A DNA stretch of 64,000 bases from an uncultured Erythrobacter sp. (GCA_947501005.1 CANMTU010000001.1:954501-1018500); one strand, 5' to 3'. Counted from the stretch's first letter, positions 11,030 to 20,614 are shown. The notes: a model not told the origin generated them from the sequence alone. Program-made: numbers and translations.

Positions 11030-11398
11030 ATGATCCAGATGCAATCCAATCTCGACGTCGCGGACAATAGCGGCGCCAAGCGCGTCCAGTGCATCAAGGT
11101 ACTGGGCGGCTCGAAGCGCCGCACCGCGTCCGTCGGCGACGTGATCGTGGTTTCCGTCAAGGAAGCCCAACCGCGCACGAAGGTGAAGAAGGGCGACGTG
11201 CACCGCGCCGTCATCGTTCGCACGAAGAAGGACGTCCGCCGCCCCGATGGCAGCGTGATCCGCTTCGACAGCAATGCCGCCGTGCTCGTCAACAAGAACG
11301 AAGAGCCGATCGGCACGCGTATCTTCGGGCCGGTGGTGCGCGAGTTGCGCGGCCGCGGTTTCATGAAGATCGTCAGCCTTGCTCCGGAGGTGCTGTGA
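11030..11398 (+). CDS. rplN: 50S ribosomal protein L14
   Basis: L14 contributes to intersubunit bridge B8 and opens the spc gene set. The 122-residue product begins [19 protein letters not shown] and contains [18 protein letters not shown] and the [18 protein letters not shown] end, all canonical. Its stop overlaps the rplX start (TGATG). Confidence 0.98.
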   Translation: MIQMQSNLDVADNSGAKRVQCIKVLGGSKRRTASVGDVIVVSVKEAQPRTKVKKGDVHRAVIVRTKKDVRRPDGSVIRFDSNAAVLVNKNEEPIGTRIFGPVVRELRGRGFMKIVSLAPEVL

Positions 11399-11718
11399 TG
11401 GCGTCTGCAAAGATCAAGAAGGGTGACAGCGTCGTCGTCCTGTCCGGCAAGGACAAGGGCAAGACCGGTACGGTCGCCAAGGTGATGCCGAAGGACGGCA
11501 AGGTCGTCGTCGAAGGTGTCAACGTGGCCGCTCGTCACCGCAAGCCGAACCAGCAGAACCCGCAGGGTGGCATCGATCGCTTCGAGGCGCCGATGCATAT
11601 CTCGAAGGTCGCGTTGGCCGATCCCAAAGACGGCAAGCCCACGCGCGTCCGCTTCGAAGAGAAGGACGGCAAGAAGGTGCGCGTCGCCGTGAAGTCCGGG
11701 GAGACGATCGATGGCTGA
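11398..11718 (+). CDS. rplX: 50S ribosomal protein L24
   Basis: L24 is an assembly-initiating 23S-binding protein with a KOW motif. From ATG 11398 the product is 106 residues: [20 protein letters not shown] forms the KOW motif, followed by [18 protein letters not shown] and [17 protein letters not shown]. The longer open frame starting further upstream runs through rplN and is not used. It overlaps rplN by one base and rplE by eight bases. Confidence 0.97.
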   Translation: MASAKIKKGDSVVVLSGKDKGKTGTVAKVMPKDGKVVVEGVNVAARHRKPNQQNPQGGIDRFEAPMHISKVALADPKDGKPTRVRFEEKDGKKVRVAVKSGETIDG

Positions 11719-12292
11719 TTACACGCCTCGCATGAAGCAGCGCTACGACGACGAGATCGTCAAGGCGATGACCGAGAAGTTCGGCTACAGCAACCGGCTC
11801 GAAGTCCCGCGTCTGGAAAAGATCACGCTCAACATGGGTGTGGGCGAAGCCAGCCAGGACAAGAAGAAGGTCCAGACCGCCGCCGAGGAAATGGCGTTGA
11901 TCGCCGGTCAGAAGCCGGTCATCACCAAGGCCAAGAAGTCGATCGCACAGTTCAAGCTGCGCGAAGGCATGCCGATCGGTGCGAAGGTGACCCTGCGCCG
12001 TGAACGGATGTACGAGTTTCTCGATCGTCTCGTGACCGTCGCGATGCCGCGCATCCGCGACTTTCGCGGGCTGAACCCGAAATCGTTTGACGGCCGCGGC
12101 AATTACGCGATGGGTCTGAAAGAGCAGATCATCTTCCCCGAGATCTCCTACGACCGGATCGAAAAGGTCCGCGGCATGGATATCATCGTCACCACCACGG
12201 CTAAGACCGACGAGGAAGCGCGCGAGTTGCTGCGTCTCTTCGGTTTCCCGTTCCCTGCCGACCAGCAGGCCGAAGCGAAGGAGGCGGCGTGA
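11711..12292 (+). CDS. rplE: 50S ribosomal protein L5
   Basis: L5 binds 5S rRNA and contacts P-site tRNA. The 193-residue product has [47 protein letters not shown] and the conserved [21 protein letters not shown] segment. Its start lies inside the end of rplX, so translation is probably coupled. Confidence 0.98.
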   Translation: MADYTPRMKQRYDDEIVKAMTEKFGYSNRLEVPRLEKITLNMGVGEASQDKKKVQTAAEEMALIAGQKPVITKAKKSIAQFKLREGMPIGAKVTLRRERMYEFLDRLVTVAMPRIRDFRGLNPKSFDGRGNYAMGLKEQIIFPEISYDRIEKVRGMDIIVTTTAKTDEEARELLRLFGFPFPADQQAEAKEAA

Positions 12293-12332
12293 GCCGCCCC
12301 TCGCAACCAGTCAGGAAAGGAACTTAAGTCCA

Positions 12333-12638
12333 ATGGCGAAACTGAGTTCGATCAACAAGAACGAGCGTCGCAAGAAGCTCGTGAAGCAGTATGCCGACAA
12401 GTACGCGAAGCTCAAGGCAATCGCTGACGATGAGAGCCTCGACGAGGGCGAGCGTCTGATCGCTCGTCTCAAGATGGCTGAACTGCCGCGTAACGCGAAC
12501 CCGACCCGGGTGCGCAACCGCTGCTCCACCACCGGCCGCCCGCGCGGCTATTACCGCAAGTTCGGCCTCAACCGCATCGAACTGCGCGACCTCGGCAACA
12601 AGGGCCTCATTCCCGGCCTGACCAAGTCGAGCTGGTGA
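12333..12638 (+). CDS. rpsN: 30S ribosomal protein S14, zinc-independent form
   Basis: S14 is a late-assembling head protein. The 101-residue product is the long C-minus type: it lacks the CxxC-CxxC zinc motif and ends [21 protein letters not shown] followed by [10 protein letters not shown]. It lies between rplE and rpsH as in other proteobacteria. Confidence 0.98.
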   Translation: MAKLSSINKNERRKKLVKQYADKYAKLKAIADDESLDEGERLIARLKMAELPRNANPTRVRNRCSTTGRPRGYYRKFGLNRIELRDLGNKGLIPGLTKSSW

Positions 12639-12649
12639 GGAATCGATAG

Positions 12650-13045
12650 ATGGCTATGACCGATCCCTTGGGTGACATGCTCACCCGTATCCGCAACGGA
12701 CAGCAGGCGAAGAAGGACAGCGTCCTTTCGCCGGCCAGCAAGCTGCGTGCGAACGTGCTCGAAGTTCTCCAGCGGGAAGGCTACATCCGTGGCTACTCCC
12801 CGGACGAGAGCGGCAAGCACCCGGCGCTGCGGATCGAACTGAAATATTTCGAAGGCGAGCCCGCGATCAAGCACGTTGCGCGCGTTTCGAAGCCCGGCCG
12901 GCGGGTCTATGCCGGCTCGAAGGAACTGCCCACGGTCCGCAACGGGCTTGGCATCACCATCGTCTCGACGCCGAAGGGTGTGCTTTCCGATGCGGAAGCC
13001 CGCACCGAAAACGTCGGCGGCGAAGTGCTGGCGGAGGTATTCTGA
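12650..13045 (+). CDS. rpsH: 30S ribosomal protein S8
   Basis: S8 is a primary 16S-binding protein and, in E. coli, the repressor of spc translation. The 131-residue product carries [14 protein letters not shown], the [17 protein letters not shown] segment and [20 protein letters not shown], all canonical. Its stop overlaps rplF (TGATG). Confidence 0.98.
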   Translation: MAMTDPLGDMLTRIRNGQQAKKDSVLSPASKLRANVLEVLQREGYIRGYSPDESGKHPALRIELKYFEGEPAIKHVARVSKPGRRVYAGSKELPTVRNGLGITIVSTPKGVLSDAEARTENVGGEVLAEVF

Positions 13046-13578
13046 TGAGCCGCATCGGCAAGAAACCGGTCACGATCCCCAGCGGGGTCACCGCGAACAT
13101 CGAAGGCGATACGCTCAGCGTAAAGGGTCCCAAGGGGACGCTGACCATGGGGCTGTCGGACCTCGTCGACTACACGCTCGAAGATGGGTCGATCGCCGTT
13201 AAGCCGGCCAACGATACCAAGGCCGCGCGGAGCCACTGGGGCATGCAGCGCACGCTCGTCTCCAACCTCGTCGAAGGCGTGACCGAAGGCTATACCAAGG
13301 TCCTCGAGATCACCGGCGTCGGATACCGTGCGCAGGCCCAGGGCAAGAACCTGCGGCTTCAGCTTGGCTATTCGCACGACGTCGACCTCGACGTGCCGGC
13401 GGGCATCGAGGTGAAGACACCGGATCAGACCACGGTCGAGATCAGCGGAATCGACAAGCAGGCGGTCGGTCAGTTCGCCGCCAATGTCCGTCGCTGGCGC
13501 AAGCCCGAACCCTACAAGGGCAAGGGTATCAAGTATCGCGGCGAGTACATCTTCCGCAAGGAAGGGAAGAAGAAGTAA
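13045..13578 (+). CDS. rplF: 50S ribosomal protein L6
   Basis: L6 binds near the sarcin-ricin loop. The 177-residue product begins [15 protein letters not shown], has KGPKGTLTM, and ends with the conserved [19 protein letters not shown] segment and a Lys-rich tail. rplR starts one base after its stop. Confidence 0.98.
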   Translation: MSRIGKKPVTIPSGVTANIEGDTLSVKGPKGTLTMGLSDLVDYTLEDGSIAVKPANDTKAARSHWGMQRTLVSNLVEGVTEGYTKVLEITGVGYRAQAQGKNLRLQLGYSHDVDLDVPAGIEVKTPDQTTVEISGIDKQAVGQFAANVRRWRKPEPYKGKGIKYRGEYIFRKEGKKK

Positions 13579-13579
13579 G

Positions 13580-13924
13580 ATGGCAAAGCTTTCTCTTTTC
13601 GAACGTCGCCGGCGCCGCGTGCGCACGGCGCTTCGCAACCGCGCCGCCGGCAAGCCGCGTCTCTCGGTCCACCGCACCGGCAAGCACATCTACGCCCAGG
13701 TCATCGACGATGCCGAAGGCAAGACGCTTGCTGCCGCCTCGACGCTCGGTGCCGATGCGTCGGGTGCGAATGTCGATGCCGCCAAGAGGGTCGGCAGCGA
13801 TATCGCAGCGGCTGCCAAGCAGGCCGGCGTGACCACCGTGGTGTTCGATCGCGGCGGGTTCCTGTTCCACGGCCGCGTCAAGGCGCTGGCCGACGCCGCT
13901 CGCGAAGGCGGGCTGGAGTTCTGA
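13580..13924 (+). CDS. rplR: 50S ribosomal protein L18
   Basis: L18 binds 5S rRNA in the central protuberance. From ATG 13580 the 114-residue product begins [19 protein letters not shown] and shows [18 protein letters not shown] and [28 protein letters not shown]. The in-frame upstream extension overlaps rplF and is rejected. It overlaps the rpsE start by one base. Confidence 0.97.
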   Translation: MAKLSLFERRRRRVRTALRNRAAGKPRLSVHRTGKHIYAQVIDDAEGKTLAAASTLGADASGANVDAAKRVGSDIAAAAKQAGVTTVVFDRGGFLFHGRVKALADAAREGGLEF

Positions 13925-14826
13925 TGATGCCAGAAAACGAAAACACCGAAAACAACGCGCCGGAAAACAACGCGGCCGAAACCGAAGGCACGTCCCAGAC
14001 GGGCGGCGTCACGGAAACGCCCGAAGTCGCGGCAGCAAAGGCCGCGTCCGGCGTGGTCGAGGCGGAAACCGATCACGGCGTGACGAATGAAACGCCCGCG
14101 ATCGCCGACACTCCGTCGGAAGCGGCCGACAACCAGAGCCCCGCCCAGGGTGCCGAGGGTCAGCCGCGCGAACGGGGCGGCCGCGATCGCGGTGGCCGCG
14201 ACAATCGTGGTGGCGGCGGTGGCAACGACCGTGGCGGCCGGGGCCGTGGCGGGCGCGACAATCGTCGTGGCAACCGCCGCGAGGAAGAAGATGACGGCAT
14301 CATCGAGAAGCTCGTCCACATCAACCGCGTCTCCAAGACGGTGAAGGGCGGCAAGCGCTTCGGCTTCGCGGCTCTGGTCGTGGTCGGCGACGGGTCGGGC
14401 CGGGTCGGCTTCGGCAAGGGCAAGGCCCGCGAAGTGCCGGAAGCGATCAGCAAGGCGACCGCCGCGGCGCGCAAGCAGATGGTCCGCGTTCCGCTCAAGG
14501 AAGGGCGCACTCTGCATCACGACGGCAATGGCCGGTTCGGCGCGGGCAAGGTGACCTTGCGTACGGCGCCTCCGGGTACCGGCATCATCGCCGGCGGTCC
14601 GATGCGTGCCGTGTTCGAGAGCCTCGGCGTCTCGGACGTCGTGACCAAGTCGGTGGGGACGTCCAATCCCTATAACATGATCCGCGCCACGTTCGACGCG
14701 CTGACCAACCAGACGTCGCCGAAATCGGTGGCGCAGCGTCGGGGCAAGAAGGTCGCTGACCTGCTTAGCCGAGGCGGCGCTTCGCAGGCCGAGGCGCAAG
14801 CCGACGCCGCAGCGATTGTGGAGTAA
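13924..14826 (+). CDS. rpsE: 30S ribosomal protein S5 with acidic/RGG N-terminal extension
   Basis: S5 shapes the mRNA channel and translational accuracy. The C-terminal half (about residues 126-290) is a complete S5, with [36 protein letters not shown] and the [15 protein letters not shown] domain. The product is 300 residues against about 167 in E. coli. Residues 1-80 are rich in Glu, Asn, Thr and Ala, and 81-119 form an Arg/Gly/Asp low-complexity RGG-like block, followed by an EEEDD cluster. ATG 13924 has a GGAG site 5 bases upstream and overlaps the rplR stop. The extension is in frame and uninterrupted, so it is likely translated. Confidence 0.95.
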   Translation: MMPENENTENNAPENNAAETEGTSQTGGVTETPEVAAAKAASGVVEAETDHGVTNETPAIADTPSEAADNQSPAQGAEGQPRERGGRDRGGRDNRGGGGGNDRGGRGRGGRDNRRGNRREEEDDGIIEKLVHINRVSKTVKGGKRFGFAALVVVGDGSGRVGFGKGKAREVPEAISKATAAARKQMVRVPLKEGRTLHHDGNGRFGAGKVTLRTAPPGTGIIAGGPMRAVFESLGVSDVVTKSVGTSNPYNMIRATFDALTNQTSPKSVAQRRGKKVADLLSRGGASQAEAQADAAAIVE

Positions 14827-14831
14827 GAACG

Positions 14832-15020
14832 ATGGCCAACAACAGCACCATCAAGATCAAGCAGATCGGTTCGCCGATCCGCCGTCCGAAGGACCAGCGC
14901 AAGATCCTCGTCGGCCTCGGGCTCGACAAGATGCACAAGGTGGTCGAGCGGCAGGACACGCCCGAAGTGCGCGGGGCGATCGCCAAGATCCCGCACCTCG
15001 TGACGGTCGTCGAGGATTGA
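14832..15020 (+). CDS. rpmD: 50S ribosomal protein L30
   Basis: L30 is a small 50S protein. The 62-residue product contains [40 protein letters not shown] and MIxKI-like [11 protein letters not shown], matching the family. It lies 5 bases after rpsE and is followed by a terminator-like hairpin before rplO. Confidence 0.97.
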   Translation: MANNSTIKIKQIGSPIRRPKDQRKILVGLGLDKMHKVVERQDTPEVRGAIAKIPHLVTVVED

Positions 15021-15037
15021 TCGACACAAAGATTGAC

Positions 15038-15079
15038 GAAGGCGGCCTGCTGGACTAGCGGGCCGCCTTCTTCTTTTCA
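15038..15079 (+). terminator. Terminator-like hairpin between rpmD and rplO
   Basis: A perfect 10-bp stem, gaaggcggcc (15038-15047) with ggccgccttc (15061-15070), encloses a 13-base loop. The tail ttcttttc gives a T-rich run. In form it is an intrinsic terminator, yet it sits inside the spc gene set, 18 bases after rpmD. It probably reduces expression of rplO-secY-adk relative to upstream genes or responds to an antitermination signal. Confidence 0.55.
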
Positions 15080-15108
15080 GCGCGAACAAAGCGAAAGCGA
15101 GTGCAGAC

Positions 15109-15606
15109 ATGACTATGAAACTCAACGACATCCGCGACAATGATGGTGCCCGCAAAAGCCGCATCCGCGTCGGACGCGGCATCGGCTCGGGCAAGGGCAA
15201 GACCGGCGGACGCGGCCAGAAGGGCCAGAAGAGCCGTTCGGGCGTCGCCATCAAGGGCTTCGAGGGCGGCCAGATGCCGCTCCACATGCGTCTGCCGAAG
15301 CGCGGTTTCACCAACATCTTCGCCAAGGACTATGCCGAGGTGAACCTGGGCATGATCCAGAAGTTCATCGATGCGGGCAAGCTCGACGCGAACAGCGACA
15401 TCGATCATGCGGCGCTCAAGGCCGCAGGTCTTGCGCGCGGCGGCAAGGACGGTGTCCGCCTGCTCGGCAAGGGCGAGTTGACCACCACGGCGAAGTTCGT
15501 CGTAGCGGGCGCGTCGAAGGGCGCGATCGAGGCGGTGCAAAACGCCGGCGGCAGCGTCGAGACGACTGCCCCCAAGAAGGGCGACGCCGCCTATAACGGC
15601 AAATAA
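15109..15606 (+). CDS. rplO: 50S ribosomal protein L15
   Basis: L15 binds 23S rRNA late in 50S assembly. The 165-residue product has [22 protein letters not shown], the Gly/Lys-rich [20 protein letters not shown] segment and [20 protein letters not shown] 15109 or ATG 15115 could start it; the second gives the family's usual MKLN start and both have weak ribosome-binding sites. Confidence 0.96.
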   Translation: MTMKLNDIRDNDGARKSRIRVGRGIGSGKGKTGGRGQKGQKSRSGVAIKGFEGGQMPLHMRLPKRGFTNIFAKDYAEVNLGMIQKFIDAGKLDANSDIDHAALKAAGLARGGKDGVRLLGKGELTTTAKFVVAGASKGAIEAVQNAGGSVETTAPKKGDAAYNGK

Positions 15607-15711
15607 GCAGCACAAATAGGGCGGCGGGGTTCGACAAGTCGGACCGCGCCCCCTATCTAGCTTTCCTGTGCCGGGAGGGACCGGCGTCACACCAGGACCG
15701 AAACGCACGTA

Positions 15712-17076
15712 ATGGCTACACGCGCCGACAATCTCGCGAGCAATCTGAGCCTTGCCAATTTTTCCAAGGCGACCGAGCTCAAGAAGCGTATCTGGTTCAC
15801 GATCGGCGCGCTGATCGTTTTCCGGTTCCTGAGCTTCGTCCCGCTTCCCGGGGTCAATCCGTTGATCCTGAGCTCGCTCTACGACCAGACGCGGGGCGGG
15901 ATCCTGGACCTGTTCAACACCTTTTCGGGCGGCAGCCTCGAGCGGATGAGCCTCATCGCGCTCGGCGTCATGCCCTATATCACCGCTTCGATCGTCATCC
16001 AGATGGCGGCGGCGCTGCATCCCTCTCTGGCCGCGCTGAAGAAGGAAGGGTCGGCGGGGCGGCAGAAGCTCAACCAGTACACCCGCTACGGCACCGTGCT
16101 GCTGTGCGCGGTGCAGGGCTGGTTCCTGGCCTCGGGGCTCGAAAGCTACGGCGCGCAGAGCGGGCTGCAGGCAGTGGTCGATCCCGGCATCATGTTCCGC
16201 GTCGGCGCGGTCATTTCGCTGATCGGCGGCACGATGTTCCTGCTGTGGCTGGGCGAACAGATCACCAGCCGCGGTATCGGCAACGGCGTCTCGCTCATCA
16301 TCATGGCGGGCATCGTCGCCCAGTTCCCGACATTCATCTCCAACATGACCTCGGGCTACAGCGAAGGCTCGATCGGCACCGGCGTGCTGCTCGGCTTCAT
16401 TCTGATGGTCGTGGGGCTGATCCTGCTGATCTGCTTCGTCGAGCGGGCGCAGCGTCGCCTGCTGATCCAGTATCCCAAGCGTGCGACGCAGCGCGGCATG
16501 ATGCAGGCGGACCGCTCGCACCTGCCGCTCAAGCTGAACACGGCCGGCGTCATTCCGCCGATCTTCGCCAGTTCGCTGCTGCTGTTGCCGCTCACGATCA
16601 CGCAGTTCGCGGGCAATTCGCTCGATACGGACAGCACGTTCGGCGGCGGCGTGCAGACCGTGCTGCAATATCTCCAGCACGGCCAGCCGCTCTACATGAC
16701 GCTCTATGCGATCGGCATCATCTTCTTCTGCTTCTTCTACACGGCGGTGGTCTTCAATCCGGAAGAAACAGCGGAAAACCTGAAGAAGAATGGCGGCTTC
16801 ATTCCCGGCATCCGTCCGGGCAAGCGGACCGAGCAATATCTCGACTACGTGCTGACCCGTATCACCGTGATCGGCGCGATCTATCTGACCTTCGTCTGCG
16901 TCGTGCCGGAATACATGATCGCGCAGACCGGCGTTCCGCTTTTTCTTGGCGGCACCAGCTTGCTGATCGTCGTGAACGTGACGGTGGATACGATCAGCCA
17001 GATCCAGTCGCATCTGCTGGCGCACCAGTATGGCGACCTCATCAAGAAAGCCAAACTCAAGGGCCGCATGCGCTAA
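15712..17076 (+). CDS. secY: Protein translocase subunit SecY
   Basis: SecY is the membrane channel of the Sec translocon. The 454-residue product has ten hydrophobic segments. Early conserved features are RIWFTIGALIVFRFLSFVPLPG (TM1) and the plug region GGSLERMSLIALGVMPYITASI. Cytoplasmic loops carry GQITSRGIGNG-type and TEQYLDYVLTRIT motifs. It follows rplO by 105 bases, a gap with an imperfect atagggc/gccccctat hairpin. adk follows after 28 bases. Confidence 0.98.
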   Translation: MATRADNLASNLSLANFSKATELKKRIWFTIGALIVFRFLSFVPLPGVNPLILSSLYDQTRGGILDLFNTFSGGSLERMSLIALGVMPYITASIVIQMAAALHPSLAALKKEGSAGRQKLNQYTRYGTVLLCAVQGWFLASGLESYGAQSGLQAVVDPGIMFRVGAVISLIGGTMFLLWLGEQITSRGIGNGVSLIIMAGIVAQFPTFISNMTSGYSEGSIGTGVLLGFILMVVGLILLICFVERAQRRLLIQYPKRATQRGMMQADRSHLPLKLNTAGVIPPIFASSLLLLPLTITQFAGNSLDTDSTFGGGVQTVLQYLQHGQPLYMTLYAIGIIFFCFFYTAVVFNPEETAENLKKNGGFIPGIRPGKRTEQYLDYVLTRITVIGAIYLTFVCVVPEYMIAQTGVPLFLGGTSLLIVVNVTVDTISQIQSHLLAHQYGDLIKKAKLKGRMR

Positions 17077-17104
17077 GGCCACGGGGGCGAAGGGGACGAG
17101 CGCG

Positions 17105-17749
17105 ATGGATATCATTCTTCTTGGGCCGCCGGGTGCGGGCAAGGGCACCCAGGCGCACCGCCTGGTCGAGCATCACGGGATGCGGCAATTGTCCACCGGC
17201 GACATGCTGCGCGCGGCGGTCAAGGCGCGCACGCCAGTCGGTATCAAGGCCCAGGCCATCATGGAGAAGGGCGAACTGGTTTCGGACGACATCGTCTCCG
17301 AACTGATCGACGCCGAACTTACTGCGATGGGGCCGGCGACCGGCGCGATCTTCGATGGCTACCCCCGGACCGCCGTGCAGGCCGAGGCGCTGGACGGCAT
17401 CCTCGCCAAGCATGGGCGCAAGCTCGATCACGTCATCGAGCTCAAGGTCGATGAGGACGCCCTTGTCGAGCGCATCACCGGCCGCTTCACCTGTGCCGAA
17501 TGCGGCGAGAGCTATCACGACATCTTCGCGCAGCCCGCGACCGAGGGCCAGTGCGACGTATGCGGCTCGACGGAATTCAAGCGCCGGCCCGACGACAACG
17601 AAGAGACTGTGCGCCACCGGATGCAGGTCTATCGCAACGAGACCGCGCCGATCCTGCCCGGCTACGAGAAACGCGGCATCGTCACCCGTGTGGACGGGAT
17701 GGCCTCGATCGAGGACGTTACCGTCGCGATCGACGATATTCTCGTCTGA
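17105..17749 (+). CDS. adk: Adenylate kinase
   Basis: Adk interconverts ATP + AMP and 2 ADP. The 214-residue product carries the P loop GPPGAGKGTQ near residues 7-16, the AMP-site FDGYPRT and the LID domain. The LID has four cysteines (CAECG near 128 and CDVCG near 149), so it is probably a zinc-binding type. ATG 17105 gives the canonical MDIILLGPPGAGKGT. A 6-bp hairpin at 17759-17774 follows the stop. It is the last gene before the unusual insert that separates it from rpsM. Confidence 0.98.
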   Translation: MDIILLGPPGAGKGTQAHRLVEHHGMRQLSTGDMLRAAVKARTPVGIKAQAIMEKGELVSDDIVSELIDAELTAMGPATGAIFDGYPRTAVQAEALDGILAKHGRKLDHVIELKVDEDALVERITGRFTCAECGESYHDIFAQPATEGQCDVCGSTEFKRRPDDNEETVRHRMQVYRNETAPILPGYEKRGIVTRVDGMASIEDVTVAIDDILV

Positions 17750-18471
17750 GGCTGCTTTCTCGACTGGCGTCGAGCTCTAGGTTCCGCTCGCAATGCGGAT
17801 ATGGCACGTTCTGTATTGTGCGATTGGAGCTGCATCCATGTTGGTGGTTCCCGGTCCAGTGCTGGGCGAAGTGGTTGGCACCATCGAGAGTGCTTTGTAA
17901 CTCGCGAGACAGCAGACGTCGCGGCTATACCGATGCATTCGTGAGTCGCGCTGACCCGGCCTGCGGATTGCCGGGTCGAGGGCCATCTGATGGTCGGACG
18001 ATGCGGCGAACTGACTTCTACTGCGCAGGCCGGTGGATGTTTCCGCGAACGCATCCCGAGTGGAAAGGGCGCAACGGCGTCCCCGCTCGAGGCAGCGCGC
18101 GGCACGCCGTGATCGTGCTCACCGACCCGTTGAAGACCTAGCGCATCCGCGGCGGCCTTGGCCCGTAGCAAGGCGAAACGGTTGCGGGCGTTCTGCCTGT
18201 AACGTCGTCGTCCGGCGAGGGCGACACCCGGATCCTGTGGGAATACGCAGTCGGCAGGCCAATGCGCTACAGAAGCGCGGACCTATCCGCAACATTGAAC
18301 GGCGTGATCAGCCTGCCACCAGCAGGACCGCGAGATCATTGCGGCAAACTCGAACACGGCGTCGCCCCCACAGTAACGCCGCCCGGATGAACGATCCGCC
18401 ACTCCGTGCGTAGGAGAAACGCAGCCGCCTTTCAGCGGCGGTTCCTTTTGAACGCTAGCGGAGCGCATGGC
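17750..18471. other. Long gene-free region between adk and the glutamate dehydrogenase
   Basis: About 720 bases with no convincing gene. Open frames here give compositions unlike proteins and no recognisable domain. Structure seen: a perfect 8-bp hairpin at 17953-17977 (gacccggc/gccgggtc), a gcgct/agcgc hairpin near 18264-18277, and a GCCGC/GCGGC hairpin followed by ttccttttg at about 18423-18450. The last could end upstream transcripts or fold in the leader of the next gene. The stretch may be decayed coding DNA or hold an RNA gene; neither can be shown by reading. Confidence 0.4.
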
Positions 18472-19827
18472 TTGCCGACCGACGATATACCCGACCTCGA
18501 TGCCTTTCTCGATGGCGTCCGCCAACGCAATTCCGGCGAAGAAGAGTTCGTCCAGGCTGTCGGCGAAGTGGCCGCGGATGTCCTGCCGTTCATCGCCGAC
18601 CACGCGCAATACCGGCAGGCGCAAATCCTGCGCCGCATGACCGAGCCCGACCGCGTGATTTCCTTCCGCGTCTGCTGGGAAGACGACAATGGCGATATCC
18701 AGGTCGAGCGGGGCTGGCGCGTGCAGAACAACAACGCGATCGGCCCCTACAAGGGCGGCCTGCGCTTCTCCGGCAACGTCACCCAGAGCGTGCTCAAGTT
18801 CCTCGCCTTCGAGCAGACCTTCAAGAACGCGCTGACCGGTCTGCCGATGGGCGGGGGCAAGGGCGGATCGAACTTCGACCCCAAGAGCCGGAGCGCGGCC
18901 GAGATCATGCGCTTCTGCCAGAGCTTCATGACCGAACTCTACCGCCATATCGGGCCGGACGTGGACGTGCCCGCCGGCGATATCGGCGTCGGCAGCCGCG
19001 AGATCGGCTATCTGTTCGGTCAGTACAAGCGCATCTCCGGGCGCTGGGAAGGGGCGCTGACCGGCAAGGCACTCGCTTATGGCGGCTCGCGCCTGCGGAC
19101 CGAAGCGACCGGGTTCGGCGTCGTCCATTTCCTGCGGGAAATGCTCGAGAATGCCGGCGAGGAGCTTGAGGGCAAGACCGCCATCGTCTCCGGTTCGGGC
19201 AATGTCGCGCTGCATGCTGCCCGGAAGCTCATTGCATGCGGGGTCAAGGTGCTGACCCTGTCGGACAGCGACGGCTTCGTCCACGATCCCGATGGCATTG
19301 ACGAGGAAAAGCTCGACTGGGTGATGACGCTCAAGCTGGACCGGCGCGGGCGGATATCGGAATATGCCGACGAGTTCGGCGGCGCCGAATATCACGCGGG
19401 CAAGGCGCCGTGGCACGTCGCCTGCGATCTCGCGCTGCCCTGCGCCACCCAGAACGAGCTCGACGAGGATGGGGCCAGGGCCTTGCTCGACAACGGGGTC
19501 ATGGCGGTGGTCGAAGGCGCCAACATGCCCAGCACGCGCGCCGCCTCCGACAGGTTCCGCAAGGCGGGCATCCTGTTCGGTCCGGCGAAGGCCGCGAATG
19601 CCGGCGGGGTCGCGGTCTCGGGCCTGGAGATCACCCAGAACGCGCAACGCATGTTCTGGGAACGCGACAAGCTCGACGACATGCTGACCGCGCTGATGAA
19701 GGACATTCACGACAAGTGCCGGGCGGACGGCGAAGGCGAGGACGGCCGCGTGGATTACGTGCGCGGCGCCAATATCGCGGGTTTCCGCAAGGTCGCCGAC
19801 GCGATGCTCGATTTCGGCGTGATGTAG
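18472..19827 (+). CDS. gdhA: NADP-type glutamate dehydrogenase (hexameric GdhA family)
   Basis: The enzyme links 2-oxoglutarate plus ammonium to glutamate. The product aligns along its length with the E. coli GdhA type: RVIxFRVxW-like start, WRVQNNNAIGPYKGGLRF, PMGGGKGGSNFDPKS with the conserved Lys at about residue 130, DVPAGDIGVGSREIG, the Rossmann segment SGSGNVALHAA and EGANMPSTRAAS. TTG 18472 is chosen because a GGAG lies 8 bases upstream and the resulting 451 residues match the family; the frame is open back to GTG 18406. NADP preference is inferred from the family. Its place between adk and rpsM is unusual. Confidence 0.88.
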   Translation: MPTDDIPDLDAFLDGVRQRNSGEEEFVQAVGEVAADVLPFIADHAQYRQAQILRRMTEPDRVISFRVCWEDDNGDIQVERGWRVQNNNAIGPYKGGLRFSGNVTQSVLKFLAFEQTFKNALTGLPMGGGKGGSNFDPKSRSAAEIMRFCQSFMTELYRHIGPDVDVPAGDIGVGSREIGYLFGQYKRISGRWEGALTGKALAYGGSRLRTEATGFGVVHFLREMLENAGEELEGKTAIVSGSGNVALHAARKLIACGVKVLTLSDSDGFVHDPDGIDEEKLDWVMTLKLDRRGRISEYADEFGGAEYHAGKAPWHVACDLALPCATQNELDEDGARALLDNGVMAVVEGANMPSTRAASDRFRKAGILFGPAKAANAGGVAVSGLEITQNAQRMFWERDKLDDMLTALMKDIHDKCRADGEGEDGRVDYVRGANIAGFRKVADAMLDFGVM

Positions 19828-19837
19828 GAGGAAGCGA

Positions 19838-20614
19838 ATGGATCTTGGCATAGCGGGGCGTCATGCCGTCATCTGCGCGTCGAGCGCCGGGCTGGGGCGT
19901 GGCTGCGCCCTGCATCTCGCGCAGGCGGGATGCAGCATCGTCATCAACGGGCGTGACGAAGCGAAGCTCGAACGGGCGGCGGCGGCCCTGCGCAAGGATA
20001 CCGGGGCCGAGATCACCGCCATCCCCGGCGACGTCACTCAGGCCGCTACCCGCGAGAACCTGCTTGCCGTCAAGCCGGTCGACATTCTGGTGACCAATGC
20101 CGGCGGGCCGCCGCTGGCCGACTTTCGCGAGCTGTCGAATGCGGACATCCACAGCGGACTCGAAAGCAACATGGTCACCCCGATCGCGCTGGTGCAGGGC
20201 GTGATCGACGCGATGGTCGAGCGGCGCTTCGGCCGCATCGTCAACATAACCTCGGCCAGCGTGCTGACGGGTATTCCCGGCCTCGACCCGTCCTCCGGCG
20301 CGCGGGCGGGGCTGACGGCATTTCTTTCCGGCGTGGCGCGGCAGGTTGCGGGGTCCAACGTCACGATCAACAACCTTCTGCCCGGCAATTTCGACACCGA
20401 CCGGCAGGCCGCGATCATCGCCCGCACCGCGCAGCAATCCGGCAAGGACGAAGAGGCAGTGCGGCAGCAGCGCGAAGCATCGAGCCCGGCGGGCCGGTTC
20501 GGCACGCCCGACGAGTTCGGTGCCGCCTGCGCCTTCCTCGCCAGTACCCACGCCGGCTACATCACGGGGCAGAACCTGCTGATGGACGGCGGGGCGTTCA
20601 GCGCGAATTTCTAG
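19838..20614 (+). CDS. Short-chain dehydrogenase family protein lacking the catalytic Tyr
   Basis: The 258-residue product is an SDR fold: a nucleotide-binding turn SSAGLGRG near residues 15-22, TNAGGPP at about 87-92, the NITSAS strand with Ser139 and a C-terminal TGQNLLMDGG. At the positions of the classical Tyr152-x3-Lys156 pair it has Ser152 and Arg156, so normal SDR hydride chemistry is doubtful. FabG-like subgroups with this change exist, and the substrate is unknown. It starts 10 bases after gdhA and is probably cotranscribed. Likely role: a variant reductase or non-enzymatic binding protein. Confidence 0.8.
   Translation: MDLGIAGRHAVICASSAGLGRGCALHLAQAGCSIVINGRDEAKLERAAAALRKDTGAEITAIPGDVTQAATRENLLAVKPVDILVTNAGGPPLADFRELSNADIHSGLESNMVTPIALVQGVIDAMVERRFGRIVNITSASVLTGIPGLDPSSGARAGLTAFLSGVARQVAGSNVTINNLLPGNFDTDRQAAIIARTAQQSGKDEEAVRQQREASSPAGRFGTPDEFGAACAFLASTHAGYITGQNLLMDGGAFSANF

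Noticed and set aside
17030-17104. N-terminal extension of adk from 17030
   Set aside because: It overlaps the end of secY, and ATG 17105 gives the canonical adenylate kinase start.
15055-17148. 697-residue minus-strand open frame opposite secY
   Set aside because: It reads opposite a clear secY and adk start, and its composition is that of an antisense shadow.
17500-18171. Open frames on both strands after adk as new genes
   Set aside because: No domain, no ribosome-binding site and a composition rich in Arg/Ser/Cys typical of non-coding frames.
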